64,000 bases of DNA, from contig NZ_BBRI01000003.1 in NCBI RefSeq assembly GCF_002090075.1, positions 620,001 to 684,000 on the forward strand, written 5' to 3'. Shown here in pieces: positions 1 to 7,577 of the stretch. The first letter of the stretch is position 1. Each line of letters starts with the position of its first letter. The notes below the pieces were generated by a model that was not told the DNA's origin, did not search any database, and worked only from the letters and a program-made list of their open reading frames with translations. This DNA comes from Demequina sp. NBRC 110052. GTDB lineage: Bacteria; Actinomycetota; Actinomycetes; Actinomycetales; Demequinaceae. The position numbers and the translations under genes were made by a program.

Positions 1-19
1 GGGTGGTGGTCTCGGTCAT
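1..19 (-). CDS. 5' fragment of a leftward gene (first six codons)
   Basis: An ATG on the minus strand at 19-17 is preceded by a purine-rich GAGG ribosome-binding site about six bases upstream. The six codons visible read M-T-E-T-T-T before the window ends. A -10 like TACGCT sits at 69-64 on the same strand, which would give a leader of roughly 38 bases. The gene body is outside the window, so no function can be given. Confidence 0.5.
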
Positions 20-145
20 GGGGGTCCTCACGGGAAGAGTGTCCGGCGATGGATTACCGAACCAGCGTACCCGCGTGCCCATAGGACCCCGCGCGTGCGC
101 GCATCACCCCTGGTCCATGCCCGACGCTGCCGCCGGGTCGGCCGC

Positions 146-562
146 TCACGCCCCGGACAGGCTCGCCACGGCGTCACGCGCGACGCGCAGCACCTCTTCC
201 CACGTGCGGTCGGGCGCTTCGAGGTGGAGCAGGTCGGAGCCCTCCCATGTGTAGTCGCTCGAGCCGACGCGATCGGCGATGGCCTGACCGAGCTCCGCGA
301 ATACGCGGGAGCCGAGCACCGTCGGGGCGTCCTCCGCGATCCACAGCACATGCGTCGCGCCGTCCAGCCGCGAGGTGCCGCAGTCGACGATCAGCGCCCG
401 AGCTCCGGTGACGGGCCGGGTGCGGGAGGCGAGCGCCTCGCCAGGGTGGCGGCCGGGAAGAGAACGTACGGGCGGAGCGTCGGGCGCGGCGGGCGACCAG
501 TTCTCCTCGGTGTCTAGCGCGCCCGCGAGCGCGTCGAGCAGCGCGTCGTCATCGGGGGCCAT
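146..562 (-). CDS. Hypothetical protein, 138 aa
   Basis: I do not recognise this protein. The start at 562 is chosen because an AAGGA ribosome-binding site lies about six bases upstream; a longer reading frame continues upstream but would run antisense through the histidine kinase gene. The N-terminal third is acidic and proline-rich (probably flexible), and the rest looks like a compact alpha/beta domain with the stretch ARALIVDCGTSRLDGATHVL around residues 53-72. No signal peptide or membrane segment is seen. It is divergent from the kinase gene at 674, with about 110 bases between them that would hold both promoters. Confidence 0.7.
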   Translation of the reverse strand: MAPDDDALLDALAGALDTEENWSPAAPDAPPVRSLPGRHPGEALASRTRPVTGARALIVDCGTSRLDGATHVLWIAEDAPTVLGSRVFAELGQAIADRVGSSDYTWEGSDLLHLEAPDRTWEEVLRVARDAVASLSGA

Positions 563-673
563 GAGTGTTCCTTCGGCGGATTCCGGTCTTTCCATAAGAA
601 CGTATGAACGTCCGATTTGCACCCTGAGACAGGATCGAGCCCTCTGAGGAGCCCTGCCGCCTACAGTGGGCGC

Positions 674-1498
674 ATGATCTGGCTCGCGTTCGGCATCGCC
701 GTGGCGGCTCTCGCGCTGGCCGGATGGCTGGGGCTGCGACTGCGCGTGGAGCGGCGGCGCGCGGCCGCCCTTGAGGCCAATTCCGCCCTCGCCGCGAACG
801 CGGCGCGCGAGCTCGCGACCTCCAATGAGAGGGCCCGCATCGCACGCGAGATGCATGACGTGGTCGCGCACACGCTTTCCGTGGTGGTGGCACAGGCCGA
901 CGGGGGTCGCTTCGCCGGGCGCACGGACAGCGAGGCGGCGCTGCGGAGCCTGGAGACCATCGCCGACGTGAGCCGGTCCGCGTTGACGGAGATGCGCGCG
1001 CTGCTGGGCGTGCTGCGCGAGGGCGACGGAGAGGCCGCGCTCGGCCCGCAGCCGTCGCTCGCGGACATCCCGGCGCTCGTGGCGACGACGCGCGAGGGCG
1101 GGCTGGACGTCAGCTTCGTCACGACGGGCACGCCCCGTCCGCTGCCGATCGGCGCGGGACTGGCCGCCTATCGCATCGTGCAGGAGGCGCTCACGAACGT
1201 GCTGAAGCACGCGGGGCCCTCGCCGCATGCCTTCGTCCAGTTGCAGTGGGAGGCGGATGCGCTCTCTCTCGTCATTTCCGATGACGGGCGCGGCGCGGCC
1301 GCCCGACGCGATGGTTCAGGCTCGGGCATCGCCGGCATGGTCGAGCGAGCCACGGTATTCGGCGGTTCGCTCACGGCTGGGCCGCGCGCGGGCGGCGGAT
1401 TCATCGTCAAGGCACGGCTCCCGCTCACCTCGCAGGGCGGTAGCCTCGCCTCAGCGTCGGCCGCCGGGGCCGACCCGGACGCGGGAGCAGATGCATGA
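674..1498 (+). CDS. Two-component sensor histidine kinase, HisKA_3/NarX-DesK type
   Basis: The 274-residue kinase has one N-terminal membrane helix (about residues 2-22), a dimerisation helix with the phospho-acceptor in REMHDVV (His61), and a C-terminal HATPase domain with an N box in QEALTNVLKHAG and G box DDGRG. It has almost no extracellular sensor, so it probably senses within the membrane or through a partner. The start at 674 is preferred to an upstream ATG at 617 because TACAGT (662-667) lies six bases before it, the leaderless arrangement seen many times in this window. Its stop overlaps the start of a phosphoribosyltransferase (ATGA), and the matching response regulator comes after that gene. 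Confidence 0.88.
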   Translation: MIWLAFGIAVAALALAGWLGLRLRVERRRAAALEANSALAANAARELATSNERARIAREMHDVVAHTLSVVVAQADGGRFAGRTDSEAALRSLETIADVSRSALTEMRALLGVLREGDGEAALGPQPSLADIPALVATTREGGLDVSFVTTGTPRPLPIGAGLAAYRIVQEALTNVLKHAGPSPHAFVQLQWEADALSLVISDDGRGAAARRDGSGSGIAGMVERATVFGGSLTAGPRAGGGFIVKARLPLTSQGGSLASASAAGADPDAGADA

Positions 1499-1992
1499 GC
1501 GACGAGCGCGAGGTGCTCACCTGGCAGGGCTTCGGAGACGCGACGCGCGAGCTCGCGCAGACGGTCGTGGACGACGGCTTCGAGCCCGACCTCGTCGTCG
1601 CGGTCGCGCGCGGCGGACTGCCGATCGGCGGCGCGATCTCGTATGCGCTGGGCACCAAGGGCGTCGGCACGTTGAACGTCGAGTTCTACACCGGCATCGA
1701 CGAGCGCCTGCCCGCCCCCGTGGTCCTGCCGCCGCTTCTTGACACCGAGTCGATGCGCGGCATGAAGGTGCTGGTCGCCGATGACGTCGCGGACACTGGC
1801 GAGACGCTCGCGCTGGTGAAGTCGCTCATGGAGCAGTACGCCGCCGAGGTGCGCACCGTCGTGCTGTACGCGAAGTCCCGCTCGATCATCGACCCCGACT
1901 ACGTGTGGAAGCGCACCGACATGTGGATCACGTTCCCGTGGTCGGCGCTTCCTCCGGTCACCCCGGGCAAGCCGCACCCCGAGCAAGGTTGA
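1495..1992 (+). CDS. Phosphoribosyltransferase (xanthine/hypoxanthine type)
   Basis: The 165-residue protein has a type I phosphoribosyltransferase fold. The PRPP-binding loop is visible as VLVADDVADTGETL (residues 92-105) with the two acidic residues followed by the TGET turn, and VAVARGG (35-41) forms the pyrophosphate loop. Family members transfer phosphoribosyl from PRPP to a 6-oxopurine, saving free bases; which base is used here cannot be read from the sequence. It is translationally coupled to the kinase (ATGA at 1495-1498) and ends four bases before the response regulator, so it is cotranscribed with a two-component system, an unusual place for a salvage enzyme. Confidence 0.85.
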   Translation: MSDEREVLTWQGFGDATRELAQTVVDDGFEPDLVVAVARGGLPIGGAISYALGTKGVGTLNVEFYTGIDERLPAPVVLPPLLDTESMRGMKVLVADDVADTGETLALVKSLMEQYAAEVRTVVLYAKSRSIIDPDYVWKRTDMWITFPWSALPPVTPGKPHPEQG

Positions 1993-1996
1993 CACC

Positions 1997-2656
1997 ATGA
2001 CCATCCGCGTGGCGCTCGTCGACGATCAGCAGCTGATCCGTGCCGGCTTCCGGATGGTCGTCGACTCGCAGCCCGACATGGAGGTCGTCGCCGAGGCCGG
2101 CGATGGCGCCGACGCGGTGGCCTCGCTCGCGCAAGCCGCACCCGACGTGGTGCTCATGGACATCCGCATGCCCGGCATGGACGGCATCGCCGCGTGCGAG
2201 GCCCTCACGGCAACCTCCGAGGCGAGAGTAGTCATCCTCACGACCTTCGACCTCGACGAGTACGTGCTGGCCGCGATCCGGGCCGGCGCGTCGGGCTTTC
2301 TGCTCAAGGACGCCCCTCCCGAGGACCTGCTCGCCGCAATCCGCACCGTGCACGCAGGCGACGCTGTGATCGCCCCCTCCTCGACGCGTCGGCTACTGGA
2401 TCGGGTCGCCTCCCTCCCGGACCCCGTCCCCACGGATGCTGATGCGCGCCTCGCCGACCTCACCGACCGCGAGCGCGAGGTTCTGAAGCTCATGGCGCAG
2501 GGGCTGAGCAACCACGAGATCTGTACGGAGCTCGTGCTCGCGGAGCCGACCGTGAAAACGCACGTGGGCCGCGTGCTCGCGAAGCTCGGCGCGCGCGACC
2601 GCGTGCAGGCCGTGATCGTCGCCTACGAGACGGGGCTCGTGGCGCCGCACGCGTGA
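1997..2656 (+). CDS. Response regulator, NarL/LuxR family
   Basis: The 219-residue protein has a receiver domain (acidic pair Asp9-Asp10, phospho-acceptor Asp55 in LMDIRMPGMDG, conserved Lys in FLLKDAPP) and a C-terminal LuxR-type helix-turn-helix beginning at LTDREREVLKLMAQGLSN. It should be phosphorylated by the kinase encoded at 674 and bind DNA as a dimer. It closes the kinase - phosphoribosyltransferase - regulator operon. The next downstream genes encode an ABC exporter with its own leader at 2657-2770, which is a plausible target because kinase/regulator/MacB-type exporter groupings are common in actinobacteria and Firmicutes; that target is inference. Confidence 0.93.
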   Translation: MTIRVALVDDQQLIRAGFRMVVDSQPDMEVVAEAGDGADAVASLAQAAPDVVLMDIRMPGMDGIAACEALTATSEARVVILTTFDLDEYVLAAIRAGASGFLLKDAPPEDLLAAIRTVHAGDAVIAPSSTRRLLDRVASLPDPVPTDADARLADLTDREREVLKLMAQGLSNHEICTELVLAEPTVKTHVGRVLAKLGARDRVQAVIVAYETGLVAPHA

Positions 2657-2770
2657 CTGGCGCTCCCACAGATTCGCGCGTCATACCTCGGTATCACCCC
2701 AAGTCCATCCCCTGGGCCGACGCGGCTGCACCCCAGGCGCGGATAGCGTCGGTCTCGACAAGGGGGCTTC

Positions 2771-3532
2771 ATGACGCACATGGCTGTGGGGGAAGAAGCG
2801 GCGTACGCACTGAGGTCGCGGGGGCTGACCAAGGCGTACGGCGCGGGGGACGCCGCCGTCACCGCGGTGGACCACGTGGATCTGGACATCCCAGAAGGCG
2901 TGCTCACCGCGGTGATGGGGCCGTCGGGCTCAGGCAAGACCACGCTCGTGCACCTGCTCGCAGGGCTCGACAAGCCCGACGCCGGGCAGGTCTGGGTGGG
3001 CGACGACGAGATCACCGCCATGAGGGACAAGCAACTCGCCAAGGTGCGCGGCCGCATCGTCGGCTTCGTGTTCCAGGGCTTCAATCTGCTGCAGACCATG
3101 AGCGCGCGCGACAACATCGTGCTGCCGCTGCGTCTCAACGGTCTGTCGCAGGACCCTTCCTGGTTCGACGCTCTTGTGGACATGCTGGGCATCGGGCGCG
3201 AGCTGGAGCGCAAGCCCTATGAGATGTCGGGTGGTCAGCAGCAGCGGGTAGCCATCGCCCGCGCGCTGATCACCCGGCCGCGCGTGGTGCTCGCCGACGA
3301 GCCCACCGGCAACCTGGACACCCACGCGAGCGCCGAGGTGCTCTCGCACCTGCGCGTCTCGTGCCGCGAGCTCGGGCAGTCCGTCGTCATGGTCACCCAC
3401 GACCCGACGGCTGCCTCCTATGCGGGCCAGGTGCTGCTCTTCGCCGACGGCAAGGTCGCCGGCCATGTCACGGATCCCACGCCCGACGCGGTGCTCGCCG
3501 GCCTCGACGCCCTCGCGGGGGTCGAGCGATGA
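2771..3532 (+). CDS. ABC transporter ATP-binding protein (MacB/LolD-type)
   Basis: The 253-residue ATPase carries Walker A GPSGSGKT (residues 50-57), a Q loop in VFQGFNLLQ, the signature MSGGQQQR, Walker B VVLADEPTGNLDT and the switch His in MVTHD. The FNLLQ and EPTGNLDT wording is typical of ATPases that serve FtsX/MacB-like permeases in peptide or lipoprotein export and lipid extrusion. AAGGGGG at 2760-2766 is the ribosome-binding site; TAGCGT (2744-2749) is a possible -10. Its stop overlaps the start of the first permease gene. This is the only ATPase for three downstream permeases. Confidence 0.95.
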   Translation: MTHMAVGEEAAYALRSRGLTKAYGAGDAAVTAVDHVDLDIPEGVLTAVMGPSGSGKTTLVHLLAGLDKPDAGQVWVGDDEITAMRDKQLAKVRGRIVGFVFQGFNLLQTMSARDNIVLPLRLNGLSQDPSWFDALVDMLGIGRELERKPYEMSGGQQQRVAIARALITRPRVVLADEPTGNLDTHASAEVLSHLRVSCRELGQSVVMVTHDPTAASYAGQVLLFADGKVAGHVTDPTPDAVLAGLDALAGVER

Positions 3533-5607
3533 GGTGGGTGCCTGCAGGACTGTTCGGAGTGGCAGCGTTCCTCGGGGGTCTCGCGTTCGGCGCGGTTCCG
3601 TTGGAGAGCCTGGGCCGCGACGAACTCGCGTCGATGACCGCGTACACAGTGCTGCTCGCCGCGTATGGCGGCGTGCTCGTGCTGCTGCCGGCGTCGGCGC
3701 TCGCCTGGGTGTTCCACTGGATCGGCCTGCGCGCCACGGCCGCAGAGTGGCACGCCATGATCGCCCTCGGCGCGGACCGCCGCACGATCGTGCGCGAGGC
3801 GAGCCGCGACGGTCTGCGCCGCGCGGCCATCTGGGCTGGCGTGGGCGCGATCGCGGGATTCACTCTCGGGCTGGTGCTGCCGTACTACCGGCCAGCCGGC
3901 GTCTCCCTGGGACTCGAGCCAAGCCTCTATGCGCTCGCCGGGCTGCTGCTCACGTACCTCGTCACGGTCACGGCGGCGTGGATCGTGGCGTGGCTTGCCG
4001 CCCGCTCGCTCACCGGTGCGCGCGCTGCCGGTTCGAGCTGGGACGACGCTGGGGCCGGAACGCCTCGCGAACCAGGCCGCGGCGTCGGGCGTGTTCTCGC
4101 CTTCCAGTTCGTCGTCGTCGGCCTCAGCGGCGGGATCATGGTGGCCGACAGGCTGTTCGGCATCGGACCCGAGACCGTCTACAGCGCTGGCGATGTCTGG
4201 ATCATCAACTCGCTTGCGGTGACGGGCTTCATCTGCATCATCAGCGGATTGGCCCTTGCCGCTCGCGCCATCGCCGCGCTCACACGCGCGCTCGCACTCA
4301 GACTCGCGCGAGGCCTCGAGCGGGGCGCGACCAAGGGTGGTCGGGCGATCGCCACCTCTGCGCAGATCGCCGCCGACGGTCTCGCGCACCGCTCCGGCGC
4401 GCGGTCGCTCGCCATCGGCGCCATGGGTGCCGTGATGGTGATCACCGCGCTGAGCTCCACCACGTCGTCACTCGATGACGCCCGTGGCGAGATCTCGGGG
4501 CGCCTCGCGCTGGAGTACACCGTCGCCTCCACTGACTGGTGGGACGACATGACCGCGCCTTCGGGGGCCGTGAACGAGCCCCTAGATACCGCCGTGGTCG
4601 AGGCACTCCTGTCTGATCCGCGCGTCACCGCCGTGCCCTACGGCGTCATCCGCGATGACTCGTGGCAGTGGACGGAGGAACTCCCGGACAGCTCAGTGAC
4701 GGAGCACACGACGCGCAGCACCGTGCTGGTCGTCGACCCCTCCGACCTCGAGGTTCGCTCCTCCGGAGGAGCGCGGCCCCTGGGACTCCAGGACGGCACG
4801 GCGACCTCCACCCCTGCCGCCCTCACCTGGGAGAGCGGCACCTTCGGCGGCGGTCGCGACGACCTGTACGTGCTTCCCAACTCGAACACCACGCCCATGG
4901 TGACGCGCACGTGGGCCGAAGCCGCGTACGGAACCGTCCCCCTCGTCGGGGTCATGCTGTGGCCCGCCGACTCCGGCGACATCGCCGGAGCCCCGCAGGC
5001 GGGGCTGAACTCGGGGGTGATCGAGATAGCCGTCACCGACGACGAGATCGCTCTGCTGGACGAAGTGGTCGCCGACGCTGGAGCCGCAGGCCTGCCTGCG
5101 ATGTCGGTCTCCACCAATGAGATCTACGGGTTCCTCACCTACGGGTCGGCGTTCGTGGGGCTCCTCACCGTGCTCGCGATGCCGCTCGCAGTGACGGGAC
5201 TGATCCTCACCGTCACGCTCGCTGTCGCGTCGGTGAAGGATCGGCGCCGCGACTACGCCACGCTGGCAGCCCTCGGCGCGGCACCCCGTGCTCTGCGACT
5301 CGCGCCCGCGCTCGAGTCCGGACTCACCGTGATCGCCGCCACCGTGGTCGGAGTTCCTCTCGGCACGGCACTCGGCCTGGCGGTCAGCCATCCGACGCTG
5401 CTCGCCGAGGGAGCGCCGCTCGACCCGGTCGAGACGACGTGGGGATTCATATGGGAGCTGGCTCACGCCTCGTGGGCGCTCCCCGCGCTCGTAGCCGGTC
5501 TCGCGCTGCTCGCATCCGTCGCGGCCGCCGCGGTCCTCGGAATGTTCATGTCGCGAGGCACGCCCGTCGAAGAACTCCGCACCGCCGAAAAGGAGGGCGT
5601 GCGATGA
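3529..5607 (+). CDS. FtsX-type ABC transporter permease (1 of 3)
   Basis: The 692-residue membrane protein has N-terminal helices, a long periplasm-facing middle region (about residues 330-540) and C-terminal helices in the FtsX arrangement with the conserved RRRDYATLAALGA type cytoplasmic loop. The ATG at 3529 overlaps the ATPase stop (ATGA). It shares landmarks with the next gene, including RTWAEAAYG and PLG(L/F)QDGT(A/V)TS, so the two are tandem paralogues. Its last codons (KEGVR) contain the AGGAGGG ribosome-binding site of the next gene. Substrate is unknown; family roles include efflux of antimicrobial peptides. Confidence 0.9.
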   Translation: MRWVPAGLFGVAAFLGGLAFGAVPLESLGRDELASMTAYTVLLAAYGGVLVLLPASALAWVFHWIGLRATAAEWHAMIALGADRRTIVREASRDGLRRAAIWAGVGAIAGFTLGLVLPYYRPAGVSLGLEPSLYALAGLLLTYLVTVTAAWIVAWLAARSLTGARAAGSSWDDAGAGTPREPGRGVGRVLAFQFVVVGLSGGIMVADRLFGIGPETVYSAGDVWIINSLAVTGFICIISGLALAARAIAALTRALALRLARGLERGATKGGRAIATSAQIAADGLAHRSGARSLAIGAMGAVMVITALSSTTSSLDDARGEISGRLALEYTVASTDWWDDMTAPSGAVNEPLDTAVVEALLSDPRVTAVPYGVIRDDSWQWTEELPDSSVTEHTTRSTVLVVDPSDLEVRSSGGARPLGLQDGTATSTPAALTWESGTFGGGRDDLYVLPNSNTTPMVTRTWAEAAYGTVPLVGVMLWPADSGDIAGAPQAGLNSGVIEIAVTDDEIALLDEVVADAGAAGLPAMSVSTNEIYGFLTYGSAFVGLLTVLAMPLAVTGLILTVTLAVASVKDRRRDYATLAALGAAPRALRLAPALESGLTVIAATVVGVPLGTALGLAVSHPTLLAEGAPLDPVETTWGFIWELAHASWALPALVAGLALLASVAAAAVLGMFMSRGTPVEELRTAEKEGVR

Positions 5608-7577
5608 AGCGGATACCGGTCGTCCTGTTCACGTTCTCCGGTGTCCTCGCCGGGATCGCTACCGGGCTCGTGCTCACCTCCGCCGAGGTCGCCTTTCCCG
5701 CGCCGGCCTCGATCGAGTTCGGCTACAGCGACACGGCCTTCGTCGCCGTGCTCATCGCGGGACTTTTCGCCGCGTTCGTGGCCGGGGTACTCGGCTACGC
5801 CCTCAGGGTCGTCGGACTGCGCCACGAGGCCGCACAGTGGCGCGTCGAGATGTCGCTCGGCGCCGTGCGCGAGGACCTCGTGCACGCGCAGACGTGGCAG
5901 GGTGCGCGTCACGGCGCCCTCGCAGGCGCGGGGGGCGTGACCGTCGGCCTTGCAGGCGTGCTGATGCTGCCGGCCTCCAGCGTGCCGTCCGAGAATCCGT
6001 TCGGCGCCTGGATGCTCGCGCTCGTGCATGGCTTCACGCTCGTCGCCATCACCGCGGTCGCGGGCAGCCTCGCCTATCAGGCCGCCGCCCAGCGTCTGAC
6101 GGCCCCGGGGCGCGCTTCGGCACCCACGCTGCTCGAGCCGCCCGAGGAGGACTCACCGCAGTCTCCGAGGGTCACGCTGATCCTGGCAATGATGGGAGCC
6201 GCAGGCCTGGGGGTGTTGAGCTTCCACCGACTCGCACCGCTCACCGCGCCTGAGGACCCGTCCTCGGGCGCGGGGCTCGTGGTCGCCGTGGCCGGCGGGC
6301 TGGCCCTGGTCGCCGCATACTCGCTTCTCCCCCGGCCTCTGGGATACGGGGTCCAGCGCGCGGCCGCGAGCGCGGCCCTGGGTGTCGCCGCACTGCTCGA
6401 GCGCGCAGGCAGCCGGCCGAGCTCGGGCCTCCGGCTCGGGGCCCAGGCACTGTCGCGTCGCTCGCGCCTGCGCACCCTTGCGGCAGCCCTCACCACGCTC
6501 GTGATCGCCGTGGTCGCCTTCGCGAGCACCACGTCTGCGCTGAGTGACGCGCGTCAGCGGGCAGAATCGCCGTACTGGACCTACGGCGTGCTCTCCACGG
6601 TCCGATGGGACGAGGCGCTCGACCCCGGCGTGGTCGCCTCGCGCCTGCCCGACGCGGTGGTTCAGGCCATCGTCGACGACCCCCGGGTCATCGCCGCACC
6701 CGCGGGCCTCATCGTCACGTCCGAGGACGACGGACCCATCGACGGCACGGTCACCGTGACCTCGGCTGGTGAGGCGATGCTCGTCGTTGCGCCCGAAGAC
6801 CTGGCCGGAGTCGGCGACACGGGCCTGCGCCCGCTCGGGTTCCAGGACGGCACGGTGACCTCGCGCGGAGAAGGCGCCACGCGCGTCGGCGAGGCGGACC
6901 TGTACCGCCTGCGCAGCGTCGGGCTGGCGCCCCTGGTGACGCGCACCTGGGCCGAAGCGGCATACGGTGACGTGCCCGTCTCGAGCGTGATCGTGTGGGC
7001 AGCCGAACCCGGGCAGTCCGCCGAGGCGACCTTCGCAATGTTCGACGACGTGTTCGCCGACGCGGGAGCCAGCCTGGACTTCCACGTGCTCGGCAGCACT
7101 GGCGGCGCCTCATCCGGTGAGGCCGGCATCGTGGGATGGCTGTTCGGGTCCCCGTTCATCATGCTGGGCGTGGGACTGGTCATCGCGCTCGCCGCCTCGT
7201 CGGCGCGCGAGCTGCGCCGCGAGATGGCCACCCTCGCCGCGCTTGGCGCCTCACCGCGAGCGCTGCGCGCGGTGCCCATGGTCGAGGCAGGCTTCGGCAT
7301 TGCCGCGGCGACGCTCGTGGGCACTGTGTCAGGAGCCTTCATCGCCACCCTGGCCTCGCACCCGACGCTGCTGAAGCCGGGGGCGCCGCTCGATCTCGGC
7401 GAGACGCTGTGGGGCTGGGCGTGGCAGTGGCAACACGTCGCATGGGGCGCGCCGCTCGGGATCGGGGCGGTCTCGCTCGCGCTCGCGCTGCTCGTCACCG
7501 CCGCATTCGGCAGCTCGATGGCGCGCGGCACCCCCGCACAGGAGATCCGCCTGGCAGACAAGGAGGGGGTCCGATGA
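5604..7577 (+). CDS. FtsX-type ABC transporter permease (2 of 3)
   Basis: The 657-residue protein parallels the preceding permease: N-terminal membrane helices, an extracytoplasmic domain around residues 340-510, and a C-terminal FtsX block with LRREMATLAALGASPRALR. It is coupled to the gene before it (ATGA at 5604-5607) and to the gene after it (ATGA at 7574-7577), and again ends in KEGVR encoded over a GGAGGGGG ribosome-binding site. Because the C-terminal sequence and the translation signal are one element, the two paralogues have kept this end nearly identical. Confidence 0.9.
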   Translation: MKRIPVVLFTFSGVLAGIATGLVLTSAEVAFPAPASIEFGYSDTAFVAVLIAGLFAAFVAGVLGYALRVVGLRHEAAQWRVEMSLGAVREDLVHAQTWQGARHGALAGAGGVTVGLAGVLMLPASSVPSENPFGAWMLALVHGFTLVAITAVAGSLAYQAAAQRLTAPGRASAPTLLEPPEEDSPQSPRVTLILAMMGAAGLGVLSFHRLAPLTAPEDPSSGAGLVVAVAGGLALVAAYSLLPRPLGYGVQRAAASAALGVAALLERAGSRPSSGLRLGAQALSRRSRLRTLAAALTTLVIAVVAFASTTSALSDARQRAESPYWTYGVLSTVRWDEALDPGVVASRLPDAVVQAIVDDPRVIAAPAGLIVTSEDDGPIDGTVTVTSAGEAMLVVAPEDLAGVGDTGLRPLGFQDGTVTSRGEGATRVGEADLYRLRSVGLAPLVTRTWAEAAYGDVPVSSVIVWAAEPGQSAEATFAMFDDVFADAGASLDFHVLGSTGGASSGEAGIVGWLFGSPFIMLGVGLVIALAASSARELRREMATLAALGASPRALRAVPMVEAGFGIAAATLVGTVSGAFIATLASHPTLLKPGAPLDLGETLWGWAWQWQHVAWGAPLGIGAVSLALALLVTAAFGSSMARGTPAQEIRLADKEGVR

